Part shown: positions 43,202 to 52,035 of the stretch, in pieces | Position numbering within the stretch: the first letter of the stretch is position 1 | Layout: each line of letters starts with the position of its first letter | Assembly: GCF_014649695.1 (NCBI RefSeq) | Contig: NZ_BMTN01000031.1 | Location: forward strand, 1-55,401 | Length of the DNA: 55,401 nucleotides | Origin: Streptomyces kurssanovii | Lineage (GTDB): Bacteria > Actinomycetota > Actinomycetes > Streptomycetales > Streptomycetaceae | Direction: 5' to 3' | Position numbers and translations under genes: made by a program | Notes under the pieces: generated by a model | The model's database searches: none | The model's input: only the letters and a program-made list of their open reading frames with translations | What the model was told of the DNA's origin: nothing

Positions 43202-44119
43202 ATGACCACCGCAATCTGCGCCGGACGCGTCGCCGTCGTCACCGGGGCCGGCCGCGGGCTCGGCCGTGCGCACGCCCTCGCCTTCGCCGCCGAGGGAGCG
43301 AAGGTCGTCGTCAACGACCTCGGCGTCGGCCTCGACGGCACGGGAAGGGCCTCCGGACCCGCCCAGCAGGCCGTGGACGAGATCCGCGCGCTCGGCGGGG
43401 AGGCGGTAGCCCATGACGGGGACATCACCACCACCGAGGGGGCGGCCTCGCTCATCTCCGTCGCGTTGGACACCTTCGGACGCCTCGACACCCTCGTCAA
43501 CAACGCCGGGTTCCTGCGCGACCGCATGCTCGTCAACCTGGACGAGGACGACTGGGACGCCGTCATGCGCGTCCACCTCAAGGGCCACTTCCTGCCGCTC
43601 AAGCACGCCGCCGTCCACTGGCGCGCCGAGACGAAGGCCGGCCGTACACCCGAGGCCCGCGTGATCAACACCAGCTCCGGGGCCGGCCTGCTGGGCAGCG
43701 TCGGCCAGGGCAACTACGCCGCCGCCAAGGCCGGGATCGTCGGCCTGACGCTCGTCGCCTCGGCGGAGATGGCACGCTACGGCGTTCAGGTCAACGCGAT
43801 CGCCCCGGCCGCCCGCACACGGATGACCGAGCAGACCTTCGCCGACAGCATGGCCGCCCCCGAGGGCGGCGTGTTCGACGCCATGGCCCCGGAGAACGTC
43901 TCACCGCTCGTCGTCTGGCTGGGCTCCTCAGCCTCTGCGGGGGTGACCGGCCGGGTCTTCGAGGCCGAGGCCGGCCGGATCACCGTCATGGAGGGCTGGC
44001 GGCCGGGTCCCACCGCGGACAAGGGCGCCCGCTGGACCCCGGCCGAGGCGGGCGGGACCGCCCTGGGACTGCTGGCCGCGGCGGGGACGCCGGGGCCGGT
44101 GTACGGGGCGCGCTACTGA
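43202..44119 (+). CDS. Short-chain dehydrogenase, Rv3548c-like (KstR2 regulon)
   Basis: 305 residues from ATG 43202, with AAAGGA upstream. Longer SDR of the 17-beta-hydroxysteroid dehydrogenase 4-like type: TGAGRGLGRAHALAFAAEGA, VVVNDLGVG, NNAGFLRDRML, catalytic Ser-Tyr-Lys in NTSSGAGLLGSVGQGNYAAAK. It follows the Rv3549c-like gene by 115 nt, as in mycobacteria. Probably a hydroxyacyl-CoA or steroid dehydrogenase in C/D-ring breakdown. Last gene of the cluster; transposase remnants begin about 60 bp after its stop. Confidence 0.82.
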   Translation: MTTAICAGRVAVVTGAGRGLGRAHALAFAAEGAKVVVNDLGVGLDGTGRASGPAQQAVDEIRALGGEAVAHDGDITTTEGAASLISVALDTFGRLDTLVNNAGFLRDRMLVNLDEDDWDAVMRVHLKGHFLPLKHAAVHWRAETKAGRTPEARVINTSSGAGLLGSVGQGNYAAAKAGIVGLTLVASAEMARYGVQVNAIAPAARTRMTEQTFADSMAAPEGGVFDAMAPENVSPLVVWLGSSASAGVTGRVFEAEAGRITVMEGWRPGPTADKGARWTPAEAGGTALGLLAAAGTPGPVYGARY

Positions 44120-44180
44120 GCTTGTAGGCGTGGTGTCGTAGGGGGCTGACAGGCCGTGATCGTCGCGGTACGTCCAATGC

Positions 44181-44350
44181 ATGAGGTATCCGCAGGGTGG
44201 GGGCCTGTCGCCTGAGCGGCAGGCGTTTCGTGAGCGCATCCGAATGAAAGGCGGCTGAGTTGTTCGCCGCGGGGCAGGACAACCCCGCGGTCGCGAAGGA
44301 GTTACGGGTCAGCCTCCGGTCGGTTCACCCTGCATAGAGAGGCGTTCGCC
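44181..44350 (+). pseudogene. IS630-family transposase N-terminus, frameshifted
   Basis: ATG 44181 starts MRYPQGGGLSPERQAFRERIRMK, a typical IS630-type N-terminus. An extra A in ATGAAAGGCGGC (about 44,244) shifts the frame to an early stop. The adjacent frame continues the helix-turn-helix (AELFAAGQDNPAVAKELRVSLRSV) until a second shift near 44,330. No catalytic DDE part follows. Dead remnant immediately right of the steroid cluster. The rest of the gap up to 44614 shows no recognisable gene. Confidence 0.78.
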
Positions 44351-44614
44351 GGCACCTGTTGGGTTCTTTGACCCGCGGCGTGCCTCAGGGGCAGGAGACT
44401 GCCCTGCAGAACCTTGGCGCAACCGAGTGATGGCCATCCCGAAGCAGCGACGGGCCAACCTCGGGCTCCGGTGCATCACGCTGTGCTTTTACCGGTCCCG
44501 GGTCACCGTTCGAGGCATGCTGGTAGCCGTGACCAGGACAGCGCACACCGCGCAGAACGGGGCGGTTGAGCAGGACACACGATCTGCTTCCCGCGGCAGA
44601 CGAGGGGGCGACAG

Positions 44615-45136
44615 GTGACGGACGACGACCGACGAGCGGATCTGCCGCCCGGCACGGAGCCCGGCGTCCTGGCCGACCGTCTGAAGGAACGCATTTACGC
44701 AACTATCACGATGATCGCCGTGGCGGTCGGCCTGTCCTTCAGCGACGTGGGTTCCCTGGGCGCCATCGCCACAGTGCTGACGACTGCGCTGGGTCTGTGG
44801 CTCGCGGCGTTCGTCGCCGACCAGCAGGCGCACCGCACAGTCCACCGCCACTTCGCCACCGGCCAGGAGTTGCGACGCATGCTGTACGTCAGCAGTCCTC
44901 TGCTGTCGTGTGCCGCCGGCCCGGCCGTGCTGATCGCCTTGGCCGCCCTGGACGTCCTGACCCTGAACACCGCGCTGATGGTGGCGGCCGGCGTGGGTGT
45001 CGTCTCCCTTTTCCTGTGGGGCTGCCTGGGCGGACTGCGCATGGGAGGCGGCGTTCTGGCGGCTGTGGTGGCCGGCCTCGTGGACGCGGCCATCGGCGTC
45101 GCGGTAGCCCTGGTGAAAGCGTCTGCCGGGCACTGA
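44615..45136 (+). CDS. Small multi-pass membrane protein, unknown
   Basis: 173 residues from GTG 44615. After a charged N-terminus come about five hydrophobic segments arranged as helices (YATITMIAVAVGLSF, LGAIATVLTTALGLWLAAFVA, ALLSCAAGPAV-like, LMVAAGVGVVSLFLWGC, and a Gly/Ala-rich last one), with a His/Arg-rich loop ADQQAHRTVHRHFATGQELRR. No family could be named with confidence. It stands alone between transposase remnants and may belong to an accessory block. Confidence 0.6.
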   Translation: MTDDDRRADLPPGTEPGVLADRLKERIYATITMIAVAVGLSFSDVGSLGAIATVLTTALGLWLAAFVADQQAHRTVHRHFATGQELRRMLYVSSPLLSCAAGPAVLIALAALDVLTLNTALMVAAGVGVVSLFLWGCLGGLRMGGGVLAAVVAGLVDAAIGVAVALVKASAGH

Positions 45137-45160
45137 ACGGGTGCCGGCCCCGGCCACCTG

Positions 45161-45270
45161 TTCGCCTTCGCGCACGTGATGGCCCGCTTGCGCGTTCCCC
45201 GCCGACGCGGACGGCCCCGCACCAGGCCGGAGGTGGTCCTGGCCGACGAGGCATGGGCAGCCGGGCCCCG
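45161..45270 (+). pseudogene. IS5-like transposase fragment
   Basis: A short frame encodes FAFAHVMARLRVPRRRGRPR followed by TRPEVVLADEAW, resembling the middle of IS5-type DDE transposases (RPRTRPDxVLADKAYSS). Nothing transposase-like continues on either side. The remaining bases up to the hairpin at 45530 include a 108-codon frame from 45285 that I cannot assign to any family. Confidence 0.6.
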
Positions 45271-45529
45271 CCTCGCGGGAACTGGTGCAATCCGGCAGCT
45301 TCCCGACTTTCACCAAAGTGGTCGGGGTCTTCGACGACGGTTATGACCTGCGTCTCGACGTGCTCTTCACGTCCGGCCTCAAGGCACTCCTCGACGGTCT
45401 GGCTCCCCTCATCGAAGGCCACCGAGACCGTCACGTGGACGGGCGGACGAGCGCACCGCACGACGACCTTGCGCGGGCGGGCCGAGGCGCCGGAGGTGAC
45501 AGCGGTCGACCTGCCCGCCTGCATCAGCG

Positions 45530-45564
45530 GGCCGGGCCCGCCGCGGTGTGCGGCGGGCCCGGCC
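45530..45564 (-). terminator. Strong hairpin after the polysaccharide lyase gene
   Basis: GGCCGGGCCCGCCGC (45530-45544) and GCGGCGGGCCCGGCC (45550-45564) form a perfect 15-bp stem with a 5-nt loop, 18 bp past the minus-strand lyase stop. Very likely its terminator. Confidence 0.75.
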
Positions 45565-45582
45565 GGGCAGTCCCTCGCCTCG

Positions 45583-46785
45583 CTAGAGGCCGAGTGGCCT
45601 CGCTTCGGTGATGCTTGCCCAGTCGTTCTCGGGATTCGCCCAGAACGAGATCTTGAGGTAGCGGGCGTCCCGAGCGCCCGAGAAGAAGTGCACCGTCTCC
45701 GGCGCCGTGGTCGTCCCGGAACTGCGGCCTTCCCACACCTTGGTGTACGAGACGCCGTCCTGTGAAGCGTGGATGGTGTAGTCGTTCCATCGCAGGTCAC
45801 CGCGATGCCAGGCAACGGTGGCGCCGCAGAGCTGGCGCAGTTTGCCCGTATCGAGGATCAGTGCGGCGCCGAATCCCTGGCCGGACCAGCGGGTCGTCAG
45901 GTTGCTGTCGATGGCGTCGGAAGGTGGGTTCGCCGGCTCGTACGTGGTGGCGGACGCGGCGGCGACCACCGGGGCTCGCGTACAGGTTCGCTGGGGTGTG
46001 ATGTCCGTGTGGACGGCGCGTTCGTCACCCAGACGCAGAGCGTCGTAGTACATCACCCGCTGCGTGGTGCTGGAGGGAGCTCCGGTGTTCCAATCCCACT
46101 TGTAGATACCGAACTTGAAGTACGGCGACCGTGGTCCCCCGCCGTGGGTGGCGCCCGTCCGGTGCACGACGCGTTCGCCGTTCTTCCACACCTGGAGGAG
46201 GCCGGTGCTGTCCGTCCTCCAGGTCACGTGGAAGACCCAGTCCACCCAGGTCCCCGTGGTGTAGGCACCCAGATCGATGGGCTCACCGCGGAAGTCGATC
46301 TTCCAGCGCCCTTCGTCGGTCAGAAGCGCCAAGGGGGGAGAGGTGCCCGGGCAGCCGATGTCGCAGTGGTGCCACTGGCTCACGATCTCGGCCGAGGTGT
46401 CGTGGCTCCATGTGGCCGCGAGGTTGATGCTGAAGCCGTACCACCGGTCGGCGCCCGCGGGTTGCTCGTCGCGCTGCGAGATCTCCGCCCGCTTGCTGCT
46501 CGAGACGACCGGATCGGATTTGCGCAGCTCGAAACGGGCTGCGTGGGAGCCGTCGCGTGTGGGGCTCGTGACGTTGGTGGCTCCGTACGAAGTGGCCCAC
46601 TGCTTGTTGAGGTTCGCCGGTGCCGCGGCGGGGAGGGTCCGGTCGGCCGACTGCTCCCAGTCGAGGGTGCGTTGCACGCCGGCGGGGTCGGCGATGGCTG
46701 TCTGCACGGGTGCCAGTGCCACTCCCGCGGCCAGCATCGCCGAGCTCACTGCGACGATCCATGCTCTGATACGTGACGTTTTCAT
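45583..46785 (-). CDS. Secreted polysaccharide lyase with C-terminal F5/8 type C domain
   Basis: 400 residues from ATG 46785, with AAGGAG 7 nt upstream. The signal peptide ends near AIADPAG. Residues about 40-265 resemble the heparin-lyase/alginate-lyase-like jelly-roll family (PF14099): KRAEISQRDE, RWYGFSINL, EIVSQWHH, GRWKIDFRG, WVDWVFHVTW, YFKFGIYKWDWN. The last 125 residues resemble an F5/8 type C (CBM32) carbohydrate-binding domain (NPPSDAIDSNLTTRWSGQG, KVWEGRSSG, ARYLKISF). It should cut an acidic polysaccharide outside the cell. Not in an operon; followed by a strong terminator. Confidence 0.8.
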   Translation of the reverse strand: MKTSRIRAWIVAVSSAMLAAGVALAPVQTAIADPAGVQRTLDWEQSADRTLPAAAPANLNKQWATSYGATNVTSPTRDGSHAARFELRKSDPVVSSSKRAEISQRDEQPAGADRWYGFSINLAATWSHDTSAEIVSQWHHCDIGCPGTSPPLALLTDEGRWKIDFRGEPIDLGAYTTGTWVDWVFHVTWRTDSTGLLQVWKNGERVVHRTGATHGGGPRSPYFKFGIYKWDWNTGAPSSTTQRVMYYDALRLGDERAVHTDITPQRTCTRAPVVAAASATTYEPANPPSDAIDSNLTTRWSGQGFGAALILDTGKLRQLCGATVAWHRGDLRWNDYTIHASQDGVSYTKVWEGRSSGTTTAPETVHFFSGARDARYLKISFWANPENDWASITEARPLGL

Positions 46786-46936
46786 GCTCGAGCTCCTTCG
46801 TAGGACGCCAAGCGAATGGTTTCGTTCGTGCGCCCCGAGGGCGGGGCACCGGCTCTCACTCGCCTCCGGACAGCCCAGGGGCCCTCCGGCGCGACGACAG
46901 GCGGGTTTACGGGACCAGACCCGTGACCCCTGTTCC

Positions 46937-47353
46937 TCAGCGGGCCGTGACGGTCAGCCGGCTGTAGGTGATGTTCATCGCGTTGACCGGGAACCCGCCC
47001 CACCACCTCTCGATACAACGCGTCTGGCCCGCTGCTACGGAGACGTACTCCGGAGCCGCAAGGGGCGCGCTGCTCTGCACCCTTGCGGTGCCCGGGGCCG
47101 AGTAGTCGGCTGTGACGCACAGCCGCGTCCTCCCGAAGACCCACGTCGGAAAGTTGTAAGCGTCGTGGTAGTAGAGGGGCGGTGATTGCGTTGCTGCTGC
47201 CCGGACAAGAGCCGAGAGGACGTGCTGTGTCGCGGCGGCCGTCGCCGGCCGTGGCGATGCCTGGGCAATACCGGCCGGTCCCAGGCTCACACTTGATACG
47301 ACGCTGATGGCCGACAGGGCGACGGCAAGGCGCCGAAGCGACGCTCGAGTCAT
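46937..47353 (-). CDS. Small secreted protein with two cysteines
   Basis: 138 residues from ATG 47353, with GAAGGAG 6 nt upstream. The signal peptide ends near AQASPRP. The mature part has YNFPTWVFGRTRLCVTADY and AAGQTRCIERWWGGFPVNA, with Cys residues that probably form a disulphide, and ends in a beta-rich TYSRLTVTAR. It seems to belong to a small family of secreted streptomycete proteins of unknown role. It lies upstream of the lyase on the same strand, 151 bp apart. Confidence 0.65.
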   Translation of the reverse strand: MTRASLRRLAVALSAISVVSSVSLGPAGIAQASPRPATAAATQHVLSALVRAAATQSPPLYYHDAYNFPTWVFGRTRLCVTADYSAPGTARVQSSAPLAAPEYVSVAAGQTRCIERWWGGFPVNAMNITYSRLTVTAR

Positions 47354-47515
47354 GCGATGCTCCTTCACGCTGGTGTCCAGGCGGCCTTGGAGAAGTAGTT
47401 CTTCTCCTTGCCTGCTCCCGGCCGCATCGGAGTACTGAGCCGACGCATCCCATGCTCGGCTCCCGGGTGTCCCGGGAGCACTCCCTGATCAGTCCTCGAT
47501 CATCCCGGTCGCAGG

Positions 47516-48178
47516 TCACCCGGCCGGGGAACCGGAACCATTCCCCAAGCCGTGGGCTCGCGCTACTTCCGCGGCCTCATTGCGTCCGGCCACACCGAGC
47601 TTGCGAACGACGGACGACAGGTAGTTGTGCACCGTGTGAGGGTCGAGGAAGAGCTCACGGGCAATCCGGGGCGGCTCATTGCCCTGCGCCAGCAGGGTCA
47701 GCACCTGACGTTCCCGCCCGCTGAGGGAGGGAAAGGGAGGGACCACGGGCGTCCGTGCCGCCTCCAGTGCGACGAAGAGGTGGCTGCGCGCAGTGTGGTC
47801 GAGTACGGTCAGTCCTCGCGCGGCCGCACCGAGTGCCGTCAGCAGAGCGGGTGCTGAACACGTCTTCAGTACGAATCCGGCGGCACCGGCGCGCAGCGCG
47901 TCGCCGACCCGGGAACCCTCGTCGTAGCCGGACACCACGACGACCGGCAGGTCCGGCCGTTCGCCGGCCAAAGCGCGGATCGCGGTCAGCCCGTCGCCTC
48001 CCGCCATCTCCAAGTCCATCACCACGACGTCCGGTTCCGTGTCCAGAACGACGTCCACCGCTTCCGCGGCATTGCCGGCCTCACCCACCACATGAATGCC
48101 CGCCACCTCCGCGTAGTCGCGCAGACCGTTGCGGAAGACTTCATGATCGTCGACGATGACTATCCGGATCGGTGTCAA
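47516..48178 (-). CDS. NarL/FixJ-family response regulator
   Basis: 220 residues from TTG 48178; the TTGA overlaps the kinase stop, and GGGGAG lies 6 nt upstream. Receiver domain with the acidic pair at 10-11, phosphorylated Asp55 in VVMDLEM, and a later Lys in FVLKTC. The C-terminal LuxR-type helix-turn-helix is LSGRERQVLTLLAQGNEPPRIARELFLDPHTVHNYLSSV. Response partner of the kinase encoded just upstream; target genes unknown. Confidence 0.88.
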   Translation of the reverse strand: MTPIRIVIVDDHEVFRNGLRDYAEVAGIHVVGEAGNAAEAVDVVLDTEPDVVVMDLEMAGGDGLTAIRALAGERPDLPVVVVSGYDEGSRVGDALRAGAAGFVLKTCSAPALLTALGAAARGLTVLDHTARSHLFVALEAARTPVVPPFPSLSGRERQVLTLLAQGNEPPRIARELFLDPHTVHNYLSSVVRKLGVAGRNEAAEVARAHGLGNGSGSPAG

Positions 48179-50145
48179 CTCGGGCTCCCCAGCGGGAGGC
48201 GCGCCACCACAGTGAGACCGCGCTCCTGCTTCGTGTCGAGCACCAGCTCGCCGCCCAGCTCCTCCGCCCGTTCACGCATGGAGGTCAGCCCCACTCCCGC
48301 GCGACGCTGCGCCCTCAGCCCCTTTCCGTTGTCGGCGACAGTCAGTTCGAGGAAGTCGGACACCTGCACGGTCACGACGCACCGCGTGGCGGCTGCATGC
48401 CGGATGACGTTGGTCATGGCCTCTGTGGCGATGAGGTACGCGGCGGCGTCCACTGCTGCGGGCAGGTCCGCTGCGTCCCCTTCGGACTCGACGGTGATGC
48501 GGATGCTGTCGGGGGAGGACAGCTGGTCCGCGTACAGACGCAGGGCCTCGATCAGCCCTTCGTCGTCGAGAGCGGCGGGGCGGAGGCCCACCACAGCCTG
48601 GGAAACATCGGACGTGATGCCGTCCACCAGGACCTGAAGGGCCTGAAGCCGTTCGCGCAGGTGCTCCGCGCTGCCCTCGGCCACGTGCTCGGCTGCCGCG
48701 AGCCGCAGGCGGAGCCCGACGAGGGAAGGCCCGACGCCGTCGTGCAGGTCCCGGCGCAGACGCCGGCGCTCTTCCTCCCGCGCACGCACCACACGTTCAC
48801 GCGATTCCCTCAGGTCGGCGGTGAGCCTGGCGGTCTCCACGGCCATCGCCGCCAGTCCGGCTGTCTGGTTGAGCAGTTCTCTGTCGGCGGAGGAAAGGTC
48901 GTCTCCCGGCAGCCGAGGGCTGACCATCAGCCGGCCGATGACCGCGTTCCGGTATCTCAGGGGAAGAGTCAGCACGGTGCCGGTGGGCGCACCATGACGC
49001 ACGCGGGGCCCGGCGGGTGTCTCGATGGCTACGTACGACAGGCGCAGCGCGTCTGCCAGAGTGCGGGCCACCATGGGCAGGGCGGCGTCCGGCTCGACCG
49101 AGGACCGCAGACGTGCGGTCAGACGGGCGATGACGGTGTGGGGTTCGTCCCGGTCACCGAAGAAGATCCGGTTCACGGCACGTTGACTGCGCTGGTGCAG
49201 CGGCTGAAGAGCCACCGCGACGACGCCGGTCGCCAGCAAGGAGGCCGCGAAGGTGGACCTCCGGTGGAGAACACCGTTGACCGACCACATCACACCCGCA
49301 TACAGGACGACCACGCCCGCAGTGAGGCCCGCATAGGCAAGCGAGCGTCGAATGATCAGATCAATGGCCCACAGCCGGTAACGCAGTACCGCGACGGCCA
49401 CGGCGACGGGAACGCCGGCATCGAGGCAGAAGCCGATCCCGTGCAGCACCACAGGCGAGTACGGCACGAGGTCCAGCGCGACCTGCCCGCCAATGGCCAG
49501 CGCGACGGCGAAAGCCAGCCACTTCAACTGGTCGCGCTCCAGCCGCGTTCCTCTTCGCCACCGTGTCACGAGTGAGACCAGGGCAACCAGCAGACATACC
49601 TGCAAAGCGATGAACGTGACCCGGTTCACGGGAAAGAGAGGGCTCTGCCCGATGTCCTCGGGATCCACCACGCCGGCCGTGGGATGGATGGCCCCGACCA
49701 CTGCGAGGACGGCGGTCGGCAGAACCACCAGAGCCGAGAAGACAAGGCCGGTCGGACGCCAGCGCGGCGAAGGCAGGCGTCCCGTGGGGTACAGCAGAAG
49801 AGCCAGGGGAAGCGCGCCGAAGGCCGGCCACCACACCCACGCCGTCATCCAGCCGAGAAAACTTGTGCCGGGCATCCGTGCCGCCGATGCCAGCGGCCAC
49901 ACCTGGTGGATCAGGCATCCGAGCGAACCGCTCAGCGCCATCAGGAGCATCAGCCAGCCCAGCGGGTGGCGCGGCAGCCGATGAGCCAGCAGTCCTCCGA
50001 CGGCCGCGAAAGAGACCGAGACACCGGCATCGCCCCAGTACAGGTCCTGGAGTCGGTTCTCGTACGCCGCGATGCACACCGCCGCGGCCACACCACTCAG
50101 CGCGCCGGCAGCCACCGGATAAGCCCACCGCCGGTATCTCTCCAT
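48175..50145 (-). CDS. Membrane sensor histidine kinase (HisKA_3 type)
   Basis: 656 residues from ATG 50145 (MERYRRWAYPVAAG). About eight to ten membrane helices fill the first 330 residues without a large outside domain. A GAF-like region (about 355-450) follows, then the HisKA_3 dimerisation helix with the phosphorylated His in RRDLHDGVGPSLVGLRLRL. The ATPase has EAMTNVIRHA and DNGKGL...GVGLTSMRERA. It senses a membrane or intracellular signal and phosphorylates the coupled NarL-type regulator. Confidence 0.87.
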   Translation of the reverse strand: MERYRRWAYPVAAGALSGVAAAVCIAAYENRLQDLYWGDAGVSVSFAAVGGLLAHRLPRHPLGWLMLLMALSGSLGCLIHQVWPLASAARMPGTSFLGWMTAWVWWPAFGALPLALLLYPTGRLPSPRWRPTGLVFSALVVLPTAVLAVVGAIHPTAGVVDPEDIGQSPLFPVNRVTFIALQVCLLVALVSLVTRWRRGTRLERDQLKWLAFAVALAIGGQVALDLVPYSPVVLHGIGFCLDAGVPVAVAVAVLRYRLWAIDLIIRRSLAYAGLTAGVVVLYAGVMWSVNGVLHRRSTFAASLLATGVVAVALQPLHQRSQRAVNRIFFGDRDEPHTVIARLTARLRSSVEPDAALPMVARTLADALRLSYVAIETPAGPRVRHGAPTGTVLTLPLRYRNAVIGRLMVSPRLPGDDLSSADRELLNQTAGLAAMAVETARLTADLRESRERVVRAREEERRRLRRDLHDGVGPSLVGLRLRLAAAEHVAEGSAEHLRERLQALQVLVDGITSDVSQAVVGLRPAALDDEGLIEALRLYADQLSSPDSIRITVESEGDAADLPAAVDAAAYLIATEAMTNVIRHAAATRCVVTVQVSDFLELTVADNGKGLRAQRRAGVGLTSMRERAEELGGELVLDTKQERGLTVVARLPLGSPS

Positions 50146-50369
50146 GGACCAGCCCCCCGCGCAGAAGGCCGCCACCAGAGCGGCTCGCGAGGAGCCTAAA
50201 GAGCTACCCACCGGTTATGACGCTGCGTTACCGAGTCGATACCTGGTGTGCGAGCGGGGTGGCTCCAGCGGCTACCGCATCCTCCGAACGTACGGCGGTA
50301 GGTGCGGAGGCGGCACGCCCCCGCGGCGGACGAACTGCTCACCCAGGACGGCCACGGAGCCGTAGCCGG

Positions 50370-50741
50370 CCAAGCAGGCGATCTCCTCGGCGGCAGGTCC
50401 GTGGTCTCCAGGAGCCCCTCCGCCGGCTGGGTGGAGGACCAGGTGCGGACCGCGGCGCGGGTGGCCACTCTGATCGGCAGGAGGTTCCACATCTCCTACA
50501 GCGTCTCGGGTGCTACGAGGTTGATGCACCGGCTCGGCTTCTCCCCCCAGTGCCCGCCCGACGGATAGCCGAACGCGATGACCAGGCCGTGAGCGTGTGG
50601 AAGGAGGCGACCTGGGCGGAGGTAAAAGAACCCGGACGGCCTGCGGGGGCTAAATCTGCTTCGAGGACGAGGCAGGCTTCACCCGCCGTCCGCCCGCCCC
50701 AAGGGCGTCGACTCACCCTCGACGACCCGACCCCACCCTGA
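50370..50741 (+). pseudogene. IS630-type transposase with frameshifts and internal deletion
   Basis: Plus-strand pieces in shifting frames match an IS630 transposase: GWVEDQVRTAARVATLIGRR, then FHISYSVSGATRLMHRLGFS, then ERDDQAVSVWKEATWAEVK and PGRPAGAKSASRTRQASP, then the first DDE segment ICFEDEAGFTRRPP. It jumps directly to a C-terminal tail LTLDDPTPP ending at TGA 50741. The catalytic core between is deleted. Sequence from 50146 to 50369 may hold more of its N-terminus but is not clearly readable. Confidence 0.75.
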
Positions 50742-50801
50742 CGAGCCGAAGCCAGTAGAGCCTCGTCACGGTGCGTGTCAAGGTGGCCGAAGGAAGTCAA
50801 C

Positions 50802-51731
50802 TCATGCGCGGGTACGGGCCTTTCGTCGGCGCAGGCCGACGAACGTACCGCCACCGGCGACGAGCAGCCCGGCCGCACCTGCGGCGACCGCCGCGGTGCT
50901 GTCGCTCGTGCCGGTCTCCGCGAGCGCCTTGCCGCCGTTGTTCTTCATGGTCTTGTCGATCCAGCCTGTGTAGGCGGGGGCGCTGCTGTAGAGGCCGGGC
51001 CCGCCCGTGCACGGCACGTTCGGGACGCCGGGGCCCGAGGTGACGCCGATCAGCTCCCACTTGCCGTCCCGGCCCTTCTGCACCTGCGGCCCGCCGGAGT
51101 CCCCGAAGCACGCCATGGCCCTGGGCACGGTGGAGATCGTGCACAGCCGGGTCCGGTCCGCGTACCCGGGCGCGCACTCGGACTCGGCGCCCCTGCGGGT
51201 GTTCAGCTCCTGGAGCCGGTTCGGGAACTGGAACTTCCCGTCGACGGTGGTGCCGAAACCGATGAGGCGGGTGGGCGTGCCCGGCTTCCCCGGCTTCTTC
51301 GCGATCTTGATGGGCTGCTCGCCGACCGGTTTGTCGAGCCTGATCAGCGCGACGTCGTCCTTGTTGGCGGCCTTGTTGTCGCCGTTCACGTAGCCGGGGT
51401 GGACGAAGATCCGGTCGATCTTCCGGACCGTACCGCCGGACTTCCGCTGGTCGCTGCCGACACGGACGATGCCGTCCAGCTTCATGCCCTCCATCTTCAC
51501 GCAGTGCGCCGCAGTCAGGACCCACTGCGGGTCGATGAGGGAGGCTCCGCAGTTGCCGTCGATCAGCCCTTGCTCCGGAGCGGATTCCGGGATCACCGCC
51601 ATGAAGGGGTAACTCTCGGTGGAGTCGGATCCGTTGACGATGGCGTTAGCGCTGCCGACGGTGAGGGTGGCACAGGCTGCGGCGGCGAGGGCGGTGACGG
51701 CGACGGTGCGGGTGGCGCGGCGGCTGAACAC
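50802..51731 (-). CDS. LAETG-anchored secreted trypsin-fold serine protease
   Basis: 309 residues from GTG 51731, where the signal peptide starts (cleavage near GSANA); the upstream open frame is transposase debris. Trypsin fold with the triad His76 (TAAHC), Asp126 (DDVALIRL) and Ser212 (GDSGGP). The S1-pocket position six residues before Ser212 is Met206, not Asp, so it is unlikely to have trypsin specificity. The C-terminus carries LAETG (270-274), a Gly/Ala-rich membrane helix and RRRKARTR, the layout of LAXTG wall-sorting signals used by class E sortases in Streptomyces. Flanked by inverted IS630 remnants. Confidence 0.85.
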   Translation of the reverse strand: MFSRRATRTVAVTALAAAACATLTVGSANAIVNGSDSTESYPFMAVIPESAPEQGLIDGNCGASLIDPQWVLTAAHCVKMEGMKLDGIVRVGSDQRKSGGTVRKIDRIFVHPGYVNGDNKAANKDDVALIRLDKPVGEQPIKIAKKPGKPGTPTRLIGFGTTVDGKFQFPNRLQELNTRRGAESECAPGYADRTRLCTISTVPRAMACFGDSGGPQVQKGRDGKWELIGVTSGPGVPNVPCTGGPGLYSSAPAYTGWIDKTMKNNGGKALAETGTSDSTAAVAAGAAGLLVAGGGTFVGLRRRKARTRA

Positions 51732-51861
51732 GGGGGGCCTTTTTGCTCGGGGGATCCGTACTGAGTTCAGCCTGCCCGGCCGTGATCCACCGGACCATCC
51801 GGGCAGCGGGAGTCCGGATGGTGTAGCCAGCCCCCCTTGGACCAGGGGGTGGGCGGGAGGG

Positions 51862-52035
51862 CAGGGTGGTGTCGGGTCGTCTAGGGTGAGGCCGGTTCCG
51901 GCGATGAAGCCGTTGAGGGTGCTGGGGCAGTACTGGAGGCGTTCGAGCCGGTTGCGGTCGAGCATCCGCCCCCCATCCGCGTACTCCCAGTTGCCGCCCA
52001 GTTTCCGCAGTGCGGTGTACGGGTTGGCTCTATGT
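51862..52035 (-). pseudogene. IS630-type transposase C-terminal remnant
   Basis: The minus strand reads [20 protein letters not shown], then [20 protein letters not shown] and [13 protein letters not shown], resembling an IS630-type C-terminus. Its last 29 bp (51862-51890) nearly equal, in inverted orientation, the tail of the plus-strand remnant ending at 50741 (CTCACCCT-GACGACCCGAC-CCACCCTG, two differences). The frame runs on toward the protease start, creating a false N-terminal extension of that gene. Confidence 0.65.

Noticed and set aside
45285-45611. 108-codon plus-strand frame as a gene
   Set aside because: No family resemblance, overlaps the terminator hairpin and the end of the lyase gene; likely debris next to the IS5-like fragment.
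51732-51965. Longer N-terminus for the LAETG protease
   Set aside because: The extra residues are transposase remnant sequence ([14 protein letters not shown]); the signal peptide starts at GTG 51731.
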